A stretch of 64,000 nucleotides of DNA, taken from positions 5,537,501 through 5,601,500 of the forward strand of contig NZ_CP029008.1 of NCBI RefSeq assembly GCF_024585165.1, in the 5' to 3' direction. Origin of the DNA: Bradyrhizobium sp. WBOS07 (lineage in GTDB: Bacteria > Pseudomonadota > Alphaproteobacteria > Rhizobiales > Xanthobacteraceae). Made by a program: the position numbers and the translations under genes. The notes under the pieces are model-generated. The model was not told the DNA's origin and did not search any database. It worked only from the letters and a program-made list of their open reading frames with translations. Below are positions 8,595 to 16,637 of this stretch, piece after piece. Position 1 is the first letter of the stretch; every line of letters starts with the position of its first letter.

Positions 8595-8623
8595 TTGCAA
8601 AGCGCGAACCACACATCTATAAA
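8595..8623 (+). promoter_or_regulatory. Strong sigma70-type promoter
   Basis: TTGCAA at 8595-8600 and TATAAA at 8618-8623 are separated by exactly 17 bases. For a genome this GC-rich it is an unusually close match to consensus. Transcription would begin near 8630, about 28 bases before the ATG of a 24-codon ORF and about 260 before the ABC exporter start. Confidence 0.65.
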
Positions 8624-8657
8624 GCGCATCTCATTCAATCGAACCGGGAGGATTTGC

Positions 8658-8732
8658 ATGATTTCGTCGCATTCGCAGATCGTACGCCCGCGCTCGATGA
8701 TGGTCTGGCTCGGTATGTACGCGGCCTGTTAG
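8658..8732 (+). CDS. 24-residue ORF, possible leader peptide or small protein
   Basis: Short ORF MISSHSQIVRPRSMMVWLGM followed by YAAC and a TAG stop. It is preceded by a strong GGGAGG six bases before the ATG and by a near-consensus promoter 35 bases upstream. It is therefore the first ORF on the transcript that could continue into the ABC exporter, whose start is 161 bases further on. Whether it is a leader peptide controlling the exporter or an independent small protein cannot be told from one genome. The rest of the 8559-8892 gap holds a 10-nt palindrome at 8731-8740 and a GGCCGGC/GCCGGCC stem at 8839-8869. Confidence 0.45.
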   Translation: MISSHSQIVRPRSMMVWLGMYAAC

Positions 8733-8892
8733 AGGCCTCTTCCGCCAGCTTCGATTGGGCCAAGGTTTCGACCAAGCGTCCCGATCGCTCCGCTTCCCAA
8801 GTCAAAGTCAGTTTTGAGTGACGCCGTTCGGCCCTCGTGGCCGGCCTGTGTCCGTCGATGGAGCCGGCCCGCGTGTGCGGCCGGATGATGTC

Positions 8893-10692
8893 ATGACCGC
8901 TCTGTCCAAGAGACCCGCCGCCATTCGCGTGGTGCTGCCCTTCGTATTCCGGCACTGGCTGAAGCAGCCGGGGCGCGGTCTGATCGTGGCCGGCGGCCTC
9001 CTAGGTGCGACCATCGCCGATCTGTTCATGCCGGTGTTCTCGGGGCACCTGGTCGATGCGCTGACGCGTGGTCCGTCGGACCCCGAGGCGCGCCACGCCG
9101 CGCTGGTGGCATTCGGCGCCATCGTGGCGCTGGGCGCGGCCTCGATGGTGCTGCGGCTTATCGGACTGCAGGCGATCGTGCCGTTCACGCTGAAGATCAT
9201 GTCCGACGTCGCGCAGGACGCGTTCACGCGCGTGCAGCGCTTCTCGACCGACTGGCACGCGAACTCCTTTGCCGGCTCCACGGTGCGCAAGATCACCCGT
9301 GGCATGTGGGCGCTCGACCTGCTCAACGATACCATCCTGATGGCGCTGGCGCCTTCGCTGCTGGTGCTGGTCGGCTCGATGATCCTGATCGGCGTGCACT
9401 GGACCTCGCTCGGTCTCGTGATCGCGATCGGGGCGATCCTCTACGTCACCACCACGGTGGTGTTCTCGACGCGCTACATCGCGCCGGCCGCACGCGTCTC
9501 CAATGCCTGGGACACCAAGGTCGGCGGCACGCTGGCGGACGCCCTGACCTGCAACGCGGTGGTGAAATCCTTCGGCGCCGAAATGCGCGAGGACGCGCGG
9601 CTGGCCCGCGTCATCAACCGGTGGCGCGTGCGCGTGCGGCGAACCTGGTTTCGCTACAACTATACCGCCATGGCGCAGTTGTCGCTGCTGCTGGCCTTGC
9701 GCGCCTCCGTGATCGGCGGCTCGGTGCTGCTGTGGATGTCCGGACATGCCTCGCCCGGCGACGTCACTTATGTGCTGACGAGCTATTACGTCATCCATGC
9801 GTACTTGCGAGACGTGGGCATGCACATCAACAACCTCCAGCGCTCGGTCAACGACATGGACGAATTGGTGGCGATCCATGACGAGCCGATCGGGATTGTA
9901 GATGCGTCCGATGCGCGGCCGATCGCGATCGAGGGCGGCGAGATCGTGTTCGACGACGTCACGTTCCACTATGGCGGCCATCGCGCGCCGCTCTACGACG
10001 GGCTGTCGGTGACGATCCGGGCCGGCGAACGCGTGGGCCTGGTCGGACGCTCGGGCTCCGGCAAGACCACCTTCGTCAAGCTGGTGCAGCGGCTCTACGA
10101 CGTCAGCGGCGGCCGCGTGCTGATCGACGCGCAGGATATCGCGCTCGCCACCCAGCAATCGCTGCGCAGTCAGATCGCGATCGTGCAGCAGGAGCCGATC
10201 CTGTTTCACCGCACCCTTGCGGAGAACATTGCCTATGGCCGGCCGGGTGCCAGCCTGGAGGCGATCGAGCAGGCGGCGCGGCTGGCGAATGCGCACGACT
10301 TCATCCTGCGCCTGCCGAAGGGCTACGGCACGCTGGTCGGCGAGCGCGGCGTGAAGCTGTCGGGCGGCGAGCGGCAGCGCGTGGCGCTGGCGCGTGCGTT
10401 CCTGGCGGATGCGCCGGTGCTGATTCTGGACGAGGCGACCTCGAGCCTCGATTCGGAATCGGAGGCGCTGATCCAGCAGGCGATGGAGCGGCTGATGAAG
10501 GGCCGCACCTCGATCGTGATTGCGCACCGGCTGTCGACGGTAAGGAGCCTCGACCGCATCCTGGTGTTCGACCGCGGCGAGATCGTCGAGCAGGGCACCC
10601 ACGCCGTGCTCGCGAGCAAGCCCGGCGGCATCTATCGCGGCCTGTTCGAGCGCCAGGTGGTGGAGCTCGGACATATCGCGGCGGCGGAATGA
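8893..10692 (+). CDS. ABC exporter, fused permease and ATPase
   Basis: Half-size ABC exporter of 599 residues from ATG 8893; the frame is open back to a GTG at 8818, but those 25 residues look non-membrane and lack a ribosome site. The N-terminal ABC-transmembrane domain spans about 25-330 with six helices. The ATPase domain shows Walker A GRSGSGKTT (Lys about 391), the signature LSGGERQRVALARA, Walker B VLILDEATSS and the H-loop IVIAHRLST. It resembles multidrug/lipid exporters of the MsbA/LmrA class and would act as a homodimer. Substrate unknown. Followed by a MATE transporter 64 bases on. Confidence 0.93.
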   Translation: MTALSKRPAAIRVVLPFVFRHWLKQPGRGLIVAGGLLGATIADLFMPVFSGHLVDALTRGPSDPEARHAALVAFGAIVALGAASMVLRLIGLQAIVPFTLKIMSDVAQDAFTRVQRFSTDWHANSFAGSTVRKITRGMWALDLLNDTILMALAPSLLVLVGSMILIGVHWTSLGLVIAIGAILYVTTTVVFSTRYIAPAARVSNAWDTKVGGTLADALTCNAVVKSFGAEMREDARLARVINRWRVRVRRTWFRYNYTAMAQLSLLLALRASVIGGSVLLWMSGHASPGDVTYVLTSYYVIHAYLRDVGMHINNLQRSVNDMDELVAIHDEPIGIVDASDARPIAIEGGEIVFDDVTFHYGGHRAPLYDGLSVTIRAGERVGLVGRSGSGKTTFVKLVQRLYDVSGGRVLIDAQDIALATQQSLRSQIAIVQQEPILFHRTLAENIAYGRPGASLEAIEQAARLANAHDFILRLPKGYGTLVGERGVKLSGGERQRVALARAFLADAPVLILDEATSSLDSESEALIQQAMERLMKGRTSIVIAHRLSTVRSLDRILVFDRGEIVEQGTHAVLASKPGGIYRGLFERQVVELGHIAAAE

Positions 10693-10756
10693 ACGGCGCG
10701 GGGCGGCGGGCGCCCCGCTGTCACGCCGCCGAGGAATGCGTCAAGGATGGAACGAC

Positions 10757-12163
10757 ATGAAAGACCTGACGAACGGCTCCATCGTGAGACACATCCTGGC
10801 CATGGCCCCTCCAATCATGGTCGGCATGGTCACGATCATGATCTGCCAGCTGGTCGACCTCTACTTCGTGTCGGGCCTCGGCGATGCCGCGGTCGCGGGC
10901 GTTGCCGCGGCCGGCAATGCCGGCTTCCTCGTCAACGGGCTGATGCAGGTGCTGGGCGTCGGCGCGGTGGCGCTGATCGCGCATGCCGTGGGACGGAAGG
11001 ACCGGGCGGATGCGAACCTGATCTTCAACCAGGCGATGCTGCTGTCGGTGCTGTTCGGAGCGTTGACCTTGGTCGCAGGTGCCGCGCTGTCGCGCCCCTA
11101 CATGCATTCGATCGCCGCGGACCAGGCCACGATCGAGGCCGGGACCACTTACCTGCTGTGGTTTGTGCCGGCGCTCGCGCTGCAGTTCGCGACCCAGGTG
11201 ATGGGATCGGCGCTGCGCGCCACCGGGATCGTTCGTCCCGTCATGCTGGTGCAGACGCTTGCCGTGGTCATCAATATCGCTCTGGCGCCGGTTCTGATCT
11301 CGGGATGGGGCACCGGCCATGCGTTCGGGGTGGCCGGCGCGGGTCTGGCGAGCTCAATCGCGGTCGCCGTCGGCGCGCTGATGCTGCTGGTCTATTTCTG
11401 CAAGGTCGAGCGCTATGTCGCCTTCAGCGCGGCGCAGTGGCGGCCGCAGCTGCGCCATCTCATGCGCATTCTCGACGTCGGCCTGCCGGCCGGCGGCGAG
11501 TTCGCGATGATGTTCATCTTCATGGCGGTGGTCTATTACGTGCTGCGCGATTTCGGCGCGGCGGCGCAAGCGGGATTCGGCATCGGGCAGCGCGTGCTCG
11601 GCCTGATCAACATGCCTGCGCTCGCGGTCGGGCTGGCGGCCGGGCCGATCGCCGGACAGAATTTCGGCGCAGCCAACGCGGCGCGCGTGCGGGAAACTTT
11701 CATCAAGACCGCTTTGATCGTCACGCTCGTGATGGCCGGCTTCATGATCCTTGCGCAGGTGAGGCCGGAGTTGCTGCTCGGTGGATTCTCGAACGACCGC
11801 GAAACCATGGAGATCGCCTATCTGTTCCTGCGGATCATCTCGCTCAATATGATCGCGCAAGGGCTGATCTTCACCTGCTCGAGCATGTTCCAGGCCCTCG
11901 GCAACACCAAGCCGGTGCTCTTGACCTCGGCGACACGCGTGTTCACCTACTCCCTGCCGGCGATCTGGCTCTCGACGCTGCCGGGCTTCCGCATGGAGCA
12001 CGTCTGGTATCTCTCGGTCGCGACGACCACGTTGCAGGCCGGCTTGAGCCTGTGGCTGCTGCATCGCGAGTTCAACAAGCGCCTGACGTTGGTGCCGAAG
12101 GAGAAGACCCCGGAGCAAGAGAGCCTCGAACCCGTCGCGCCTCTCGCCCGCGAGCCGGTGTGA
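10757..12163 (+). CDS. MATE-family Na+/H+-coupled multidrug efflux protein
   Basis: Multi-pass membrane protein of 468 residues with about 12 hydrophobic segments in two similar halves. Typical MATE features are the N-terminal half ILAMAPPIMVGMVTIMICQL-VDLYFVSGLGDAAVAG and the second-half counterpart GLPAGGEFAMMFIFMAVVYYV with GIGQRVLGLINMPALAVGLA and GPIAGQNFGA. An earlier in-frame ATG at 10736 exists, but the ATG at 10757 has AAGGATGG upstream and begins at the natural MKDLTNGS. It lies in tandem with the ABC exporter and could be co-transcribed. Confidence 0.93.
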   Translation: MKDLTNGSIVRHILAMAPPIMVGMVTIMICQLVDLYFVSGLGDAAVAGVAAAGNAGFLVNGLMQVLGVGAVALIAHAVGRKDRADANLIFNQAMLLSVLFGALTLVAGAALSRPYMHSIAADQATIEAGTTYLLWFVPALALQFATQVMGSALRATGIVRPVMLVQTLAVVINIALAPVLISGWGTGHAFGVAGAGLASSIAVAVGALMLLVYFCKVERYVAFSAAQWRPQLRHLMRILDVGLPAGGEFAMMFIFMAVVYYVLRDFGAAAQAGFGIGQRVLGLINMPALAVGLAAGPIAGQNFGAANAARVRETFIKTALIVTLVMAGFMILAQVRPELLLGGFSNDRETMEIAYLFLRIISLNMIAQGLIFTCSSMFQALGNTKPVLLTSATRVFTYSLPAIWLSTLPGFRMEHVWYLSVATTTLQAGLSLWLLHREFNKRLTLVPKEKTPEQESLEPVAPLAREPV

Positions 12164-12211
12164 CGGCAGCTTGTTCCTTGTGTTGCGTTCGTTGGAAGGA
12201 CGGAAGAGCTA

Positions 12212-12315
12212 GAGCATGATCCGGAAAAGTGCGCAGCGGTCTTTCGGAAAGATCATGCGCAAACAACAATCTAAAGCGCGATGACGATTCATCCAAATCT
12301 CATCGCGCTTTAGAG
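12212..12315. repeat. Dispersed repeat, family H (copy 1)
   Basis: About 100-nt element beginning GAGCATGATCCGGAAAAGTG and ending in CATCGCGCTTTAG, with an internal inverted pair CATGATCCGGAAA / TTTCGGAAAGATCATG and a second one AAAGCGCGATGA / TCATCGCGCTTT. A close copy lies at 49446-49543 and a partial one at 53242-53310. Its right edge supplies the TAA stop of the following minus-strand permease gene. Confidence 0.9.
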
Positions 12316-13053
12316 CGCGCCGAGGCTGTTCCAGACCAGGGTCAGGCCTGACAGGAACAGCAGGCCGAGCACGACATCGCCAAAATGCTTGTCGTTGAGG
12401 GCATGATAGACGCGTGCGCCGGCCCAGGCGCCGATCAAGGTACCTGGAAAGGCGACCAGTGCGAGCCAGACCACTGTGAGCTCGACGAGACCCGATGCGG
12501 TCTGCAGCACCAGCGCCGTGGCCAGCACCGTGAAATTGAAGAGCTGGAAGATGCCGCGCCGCTCGTGCTTGTTCCAGCCGCGGATGTTGGCCCACAGGAT
12601 CGGCAGTGGACCCGACAATCCGGCGAGGCCGCCCAGGATGCCGCCGGCAAAGCCGATCGCGCCGTCGGCGATGCGGCCGCCGAACGTGATCGCGAGCGGC
12701 CTCTTGTTCAGATACATCGCGCTCGAAAAGATCAGAATTAAGATGCCGACGCTCAGCTTGAACACTTTGGGATCGGCCGAGGCGATCATCATGGTCCCCA
12801 GCGGCACGCCGGCCAGCCCTCCGATCAGGAACGGCCAGACCAGCGAGAGGTCAAAGCTCTTCCACATCGACGGCAACGTCGAGGTCTGCGCGATCACCGA
12901 GCAGATCAGCACCAGGGGCACCGCGAGCGAGGGCGGCAGCACGTAGAGCCAGATGCCGAGTGCCATCAGCGCCGTGCCGAACCCTGCCAGCCCCGAGACG
13001 AAGCCGCCGGCCAACGCGCCGAGGAGCAGCAGGACGTAGGTGAGCGTTTCCAA
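12310..13053 (-). CDS. TauE/SafE-family anion permease
   Basis: Membrane protein of 247 residues with about eight hydrophobic segments, the normal size for TauE/SafE (formerly DUF81). The duplicated family motif is seen as GGFVSGLAGFGTALMALGIW in the first half and GGILGGLAGLSGPLPILWAN in the second. Members export sulfite, sulfoacetate or related organic anions; substrate is not determined here. The stop codon TAA is formed by the edge of a dispersed repeat. The nearby taurine-type ABC genes at the window start are 9 kb away, so no functional link is claimed. Confidence 0.88.
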   Translation of the reverse strand: METLTYVLLLLGALAGGFVSGLAGFGTALMALGIWLYVLPPSLAVPLVLICSVIAQTSTLPSMWKSFDLSLVWPFLIGGLAGVPLGTMMIASADPKVFKLSVGILILIFSSAMYLNKRPLAITFGGRIADGAIGFAGGILGGLAGLSGPLPILWANIRGWNKHERRGIFQLFNFTVLATALVLQTASGLVELTVVWLALVAFPGTLIGAWAGARVYHALNDKHFGDVVLGLLFLSGLTLVWNSLGAL

Positions 13054-13227
13054 CGGATTGTCCTTCGCCGCGGCGATCCCGAATGGTCGATCGCCGCCGC
13101 CCGCATAGCACGCTTGCTGCCGTGCAAGTCAATCCATCCCGCATGCAAGCGTGATCTGCGGCGCGTCGGGCTTTCGCGAAGGGCTGCAAGGATCGTGCGC
13201 TGCGGCCATCGCCTCGTCGTCGATGGT

Positions 13228-14598
13228 CTAGACGATCTGCCTGGTGTCGGCGGGCTTCTGCAGCGCGCCGACCAGGATGCGCAGCGCTTCCGTCAATTCA
13301 GATCTGTTCCGGGCCGCCCCCAGCGAGACGCGGGCCGCGTGCGGCGGCATCCCGCCGACCGTGAAAGCATCGGCGGCGACGACCGCAAGGCCGTTCCGCA
13401 GCAGATCTGCGGCGACATCGGGCCGGCGCTCGGGCAGCCGCAGCCATAGATGATGCGCTGCCGGCCTCGCCAGGAATTGGAAGCCCTTCAGCGTGCGTTG
13501 CGCGAGCTGCTGCCGGCCGATTGCTTCGTTGCGAATGGCGGTGATGATGCGATCGGCAACGCCGGTCTCGATCCAATGCGTCACCAGTGCGACCATCAGC
13601 GGCGCCGGCATCTGCACGGTCGCCTGCAGGGACGTGCGCATCTGTCGCTGCGCGCCGCCGTCGGGCGTCACCAGATAGGCGACGCGCAACGCCGGTGCGA
13701 TGCATTTCGACAGCGTGGTCGCAAGATACGTCCGCTCGGGAATGAGATTGGCGATCGGCGATGCCGAACGGTCGAGCAGGCCGTAGGCGTCGTCCTCGAT
13801 CAGGATCGTGTCGGCGTCGCGGATGATCTTTGCGAGGGCACCGCGCCGCTGGGCAGAAAGCGTCGCGGTGGTCGGATTGTGCAGCGTCGGAATCAGATAG
13901 ACGGCCTTAGGCTTGTGCACGCGGCAGGCCTTGGCCAGCGCATCGGGCAGGATGCCACCATCATCCATGGCGATTCCGACGAGCCTGATGCCGAGCTGCA
14001 CGGCCGCGGCCCTGATGCCGGGAAATGTCAGCGCCTCCGTCAGCACGATATCCCCGGGCTTCGCGAGGTGCGCGAGCAGGTTGAACAGGATCGTCTGCGC
14101 GCCGGGAAAGACCACGAGCCTGTCGGCATGCGCGTGCGGCACCCGCCCGCGCATCCAGCGCGCCGCGACCTCGCGCTCATGCGCGCTGCCGCCGGGCGGC
14201 TGGTAGTTGAGATACGCCGTCAGGCCCGATTGCGCGCGGATGGATTCCAGCCCGGCGATGATGCGTTCGTCGAGCTGCGCCTCCAGCGGATGCGGCGGCA
14301 CGTTCATCGACAGATCGATCGCGACGGGATGCGGCAGGTCGACGGCGCGGCGCGCGCTGGTCTCAGACACGAACGACCCCTGTCCGACCCGCGCCTCCAG
14401 GATGCCTCGGCGCCGCGCCTCGGTGTAGGCGCGCGTCACCGTGGTGAGATCGATGCCGAGGGCTTTCGCCAGCGCGCGCTGCGTCGGCAGCTGTTGGCCG
14501 CGCACCAGCCGGCCGGCGGCGATGTCCGCCTCCATGGCCTCGACGATGCGCTGGTAGCGCGGGCCTGACAGCTCCGAGATTGTCGGGATCCAATCCAT
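13228..14598 (-). CDS. MocR-type regulator (GntR HTH fused to aminotransferase-like PLP domain)
   Basis: Regulator of 456 residues. The N-terminal GntR winged helix covers about 10-75 (RIVEAMEADIAAGRLVRGQQ, LPTQRALAKALGIDLTTVTR). The rest is a fold-type I aminotransferase domain with the PLP lysine in ATTLSKCIAPALRVAYLV and IEDDAYGLLDR. Such MocR proteins bind PLP or an aminated ligand and usually control a divergent neighbour. Here the divergent gene is a DUF983 protein, and the 79-base gap has two TGTATGG boxes 21 bases apart, the arrangement expected for a MocR site. Confidence 0.92.
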   Translation of the reverse strand: MDWIPTISELSGPRYQRIVEAMEADIAAGRLVRGQQLPTQRALAKALGIDLTTVTRAYTEARRRGILEARVGQGSFVSETSARRAVDLPHPVAIDLSMNVPPHPLEAQLDERIIAGLESIRAQSGLTAYLNYQPPGGSAHEREVAARWMRGRVPHAHADRLVVFPGAQTILFNLLAHLAKPGDIVLTEALTFPGIRAAAVQLGIRLVGIAMDDGGILPDALAKACRVHKPKAVYLIPTLHNPTTATLSAQRRGALAKIIRDADTILIEDDAYGLLDRSASPIANLIPERTYLATTLSKCIAPALRVAYLVTPDGGAQRQMRTSLQATVQMPAPLMVALVTHWIETGVADRIITAIRNEAIGRQQLAQRTLKGFQFLARPAAHHLWLRLPERRPDVAADLLRNGLAVVAADAFTVGGMPPHAARVSLGAARNRSELTEALRILVGALQKPADTRQIV

Positions 14599-14623
14599 GC
14601 AATTCCGGCCCTTATCCTTTGAA

Positions 14624-14651
14624 TGTATGGATACAGCCTATTATTGTATGG
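14624..14651. promoter_or_regulatory. Candidate MocR operator: TGTATGG direct repeats
   Basis: TGTATGG occurs at 14624-14630 and again at 14645-14651, exactly 21 bases apart, so both lie on the same face of the helix. The first copy is also part of the palindrome TGTATGGATACA. They flank a possible -10 (TATTAT, 14639-14644) for the plus-strand DUF983 gene. MocR regulators commonly recognise direct repeats, so control by the divergent gene is likely. Confidence 0.6.
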
Positions 14652-14677
14652 GTCGTCGAAAAGGAAGAGGTGTGGTC

Positions 14678-15112
14678 ATGGCGGCCGGTTCAGTCTCTCT
14701 GGGGAAGGCGATGTGGCGCGGCTTTCGCGGCAAGTGCCCGAATTGCGGCGAAGGGCATCTGTTCGGCCGTTTCCTGAAAGTCGCCGATCGTTGCGATCAT
14801 TGCGGCGAGGAGCTGTTTCACCAGCGCGCAGACGACTTTCCGGCCTACCTCGTGATGGTCGTGGTCGGCCATCTCGTGGTGCCGGCGATCCTCGCGGTCG
14901 AGACCGCCTATGCGCCGCCGGAATGGTTGCAGCTCGCCGTGTGGCTTCCGGTGACGCTGTTCGCCTCGCTCGCATTGCTGCAGCCGACCAAGGGCGCCAT
15001 CGTGGGGCTGCAATGGCAGCTCGGCATGCACGGATTCGAGGCGGGAAAGCTGCGGCGGGAGGCGGGCGAGCTCGCGCCCGTGCTGGTGAAGGCCGACGCC
15101 CGCGCCGCCTGA
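14678..15112 (+). CDS. DUF983 membrane protein with zinc ribbon
   Basis: Protein of 144 residues from the ATG at 14678, chosen because GGAAGAGG lies seven bases upstream; the longer frame starts inside the promoter. The N-terminal part holds two CxxC pairs, GKCPNCGEGHLFG and DRCDHCGEEL, likely a zinc ribbon. The conserved HQRADDFPAYLVMVVVGHLV of DUF983 follows, then two membrane segments (YLVMVVVGHLVVPAILAVE, LAVWLPVTLFASLALLQ). Function is not established; some relatives lie near cytochrome oxidase genes, which is not the case here. Regulation by the divergent MocR protein is inferred. Confidence 0.88.
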   Translation: MAAGSVSLGKAMWRGFRGKCPNCGEGHLFGRFLKVADRCDHCGEELFHQRADDFPAYLVMVVVGHLVVPAILAVETAYAPPEWLQLAVWLPVTLFASLALLQPTKGAIVGLQWQLGMHGFEAGKLRREAGELAPVLVKADARAA

Positions 15113-15183
15113 GGCGGCGTTTACATCACGCGGCCGGTCGCTACACTTCATCGTCGAAAGAAATAAAAACGATGGAGACGCCG

Positions 15184-15897
15184 ATGGCCGCACGCGCGAA
15201 GACCTTCCTGCTCTGTCACGGCGCATGGTCCGGCGGATGGGCCTGGAAGAAGATGCATCCGCTGATGGCCGGGGCCGGTCATCGCCTGGTGACTCCGACC
15301 TATACGGGCCTCGGCGAACGCGCGCATCTCGCCAGCCCGGCGATCGATCTCGACACGCACATTCAGGACATCCTCAACGTCATCAGATTCGAGGATCTCG
15401 ACGACATCGTGCTGCTCGGCCACAGCTATGGCGGCATGGTCGCGACCGGTGTCGCCGACCGCGTCCGCGAGCGCGTGAGGCAGCTGATCTATCTCGATGC
15501 TTTCGTGCCGCGCGACGGCCAGTCGCTGTTCGACCTCAACGAGGGCGGGCGGGAGCCGATGCGAAGGGCGGCAGCTGCTGGCGACGGTTTTCGCATTCCG
15601 CCGAACCCGCCGCCGCCGGATACGCCGCAGGCCGATCTCGACTGGCTGAACGCGCGCCGGGTGCCGATGCCCATCAAGTGCTTCGAGACGAAGCTGAGGC
15701 TCGAACATGGCGAGCCGACGATCCCGTGCAGCTACATCTATTGCACCCGCATCCCGCCGGGCGACGTGTTCGGGCAATTCGCGACGCGTGCCAAGAACGA
15801 GGACGGATGGCGCTCTTTCGAGCTCGACGCCAGTCATGCCCCGAATGTCACTGCGCCGGAAGCGCTGATGCGGATGTTGGACGAGATCGTCGCATAG
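15184..15897 (+). CDS. Alpha/beta-fold hydrolase (esterase/salicylate-esterase-like)
   Basis: Cytoplasmic hydrolase of 237 residues from ATG 15184, with GGAGA six bases upstream; ATG 15172 is a possible earlier start. The oxyanion segment FLLCHGAWSGGWAWKK is followed by YTGLGERAHL, the nucleophile elbow LLGHSYGGMVATG, and the catalytic His in FELDASHAPNVTAPE. The DLDTHIQDILNVIRFEDL block places it with plant-type methyl-salicylate esterase-like hydrolases common in soil bacteria. Substrate unknown. Located between the DUF983 gene and a palindromic repeat, likely its own transcript. Confidence 0.88.
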   Translation: MAARAKTFLLCHGAWSGGWAWKKMHPLMAGAGHRLVTPTYTGLGERAHLASPAIDLDTHIQDILNVIRFEDLDDIVLLGHSYGGMVATGVADRVRERVRQLIYLDAFVPRDGQSLFDLNEGGREPMRRAAAAGDGFRIPPNPPPPDTPQADLDWLNARRVPMPIKCFETKLRLEHGEPTIPCSYIYCTRIPPGDVFGQFATRAKNEDGWRSFELDASHAPNVTAPEALMRMLDEIVA

Positions 15898-15905
15898 TTT
15901 CCGCC

Positions 15906-16006
15906 GTCATTCCGGGGCGCGCGTAGCGAGAACCCGGAATCCATTCTTCCACTAACTCTGCTGCGCGATGGATTCCGGGCTCGCGCTGCGCGCGCCCCGG
16001 AATGAC
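15906..16006. repeat. Palindromic intergenic repeat, family B (copy 1)
   Basis: Element starting GTCATTCCGGGGCGCGCG and ending in the complementary CGCGCGCCCCGGAATGAC, with inner arms CCCGGAATCCAT and ATGGATTCCGGG. The whole unit can fold into one long imperfect hairpin. A second copy is at 31740-31842. Confidence 0.9.
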
Positions 16007-16023
16007 ACCGGACGCGCTTGGCT

Positions 16024-16063
16024 AAAATGGTGAGGGGCCCGGCGCGTTGGCGCCGAACCCCTC
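16024..16063 (-). terminator. Rho-independent terminator of rnpB
   Basis: On the minus strand GAGGGGTTCGGCGC pairs with GCGCCGGGCCCCTC across a CAAC loop, with one two-base mismatch, then ACCATTTTAG follows with four T residues. It lies just after the 3' end of the RNase P RNA. Confidence 0.75.
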
Positions 16064-16070
16064 GTTGCAA

Positions 16071-16502
16071 GATATCAGCCGGCCTGTAAGCCGGGTTCTG
16101 TAGGGCACCGCCCGCTTGCGCGGACGATACGTGACGGCCATTCCTCTGGGACCGTGTTTGCACACGGCCTCGAGCAACCTACCCGGACGGCGGGCCTGAC
16201 ATCGCCCCGCGGCGTTATCGCTTTCGCGAACAGCCCGCTACGCCGTCCCTATTCGGTTTTGCTCCCGGTGGGGTTTGCCATGCCGGCTCCGTTGCCGCAG
16301 CCGCGGTGCGCTCTTACCGCACCTTTTCACCCTTACCCCGCGAAGCCCGAAGGCGAAGCGGGGCGGTTCGTTCTCTGTGGCACTTTCCCTGGGGTCACCC
16401 CCGCCGGACGTTATCCGGCACCGCATGTCAAGGGAGCCCGGACTTTCCTCCCCGGCGGCCTTTCGGCACCTGCCGGAGCGGCCGTCCGGCCGACTGACCG
16501 GT
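16071..16502 (-). ncRNA. rnpB: RNase P RNA (class A, alphaproteobacterial)
   Basis: Catalytic RNA that trims the 5' leader of pre-tRNAs, read on the minus strand. The conserved 5' core GAGGAAAGTCCGGGCTCC is present (complement near 16434-16451), and the 3' end shows the conserved AGAACCCGGCTTACAGGCCG. The terminal P1 helix can be traced: GTCAGTCGGCC near the 5' end pairs with GGCCGGCTGAT near 16074-16084, with two G-U pairs. The length of about 430 nt is normal for the group. The ends are set by P1 and are approximate to a few bases. A terminator hairpin follows. Confidence 0.95.
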
Positions 16503-16637
16503 AACGCATGGGGCATTTGTGACCGTCCCGTCAAGCCGATATCGCCGAGCGCACGGCCTGCAATAGTTCATCCTGAAGATGTGTGCCCAGTGCGTCCGGG
16601 ACACGGGACGCGGCGATGGCGCGTCCGGCTCTCGTCG

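Noticed and set aside
7161..8612. Open frame of 483 codons antisense to emrB
   Set aside because: Shadow of a clear MFS gene; rich in Arg, His, Gln and Asp with no domain, like the other long antisense frames at 1977-3431, 9001-10674 and 20877-22586.
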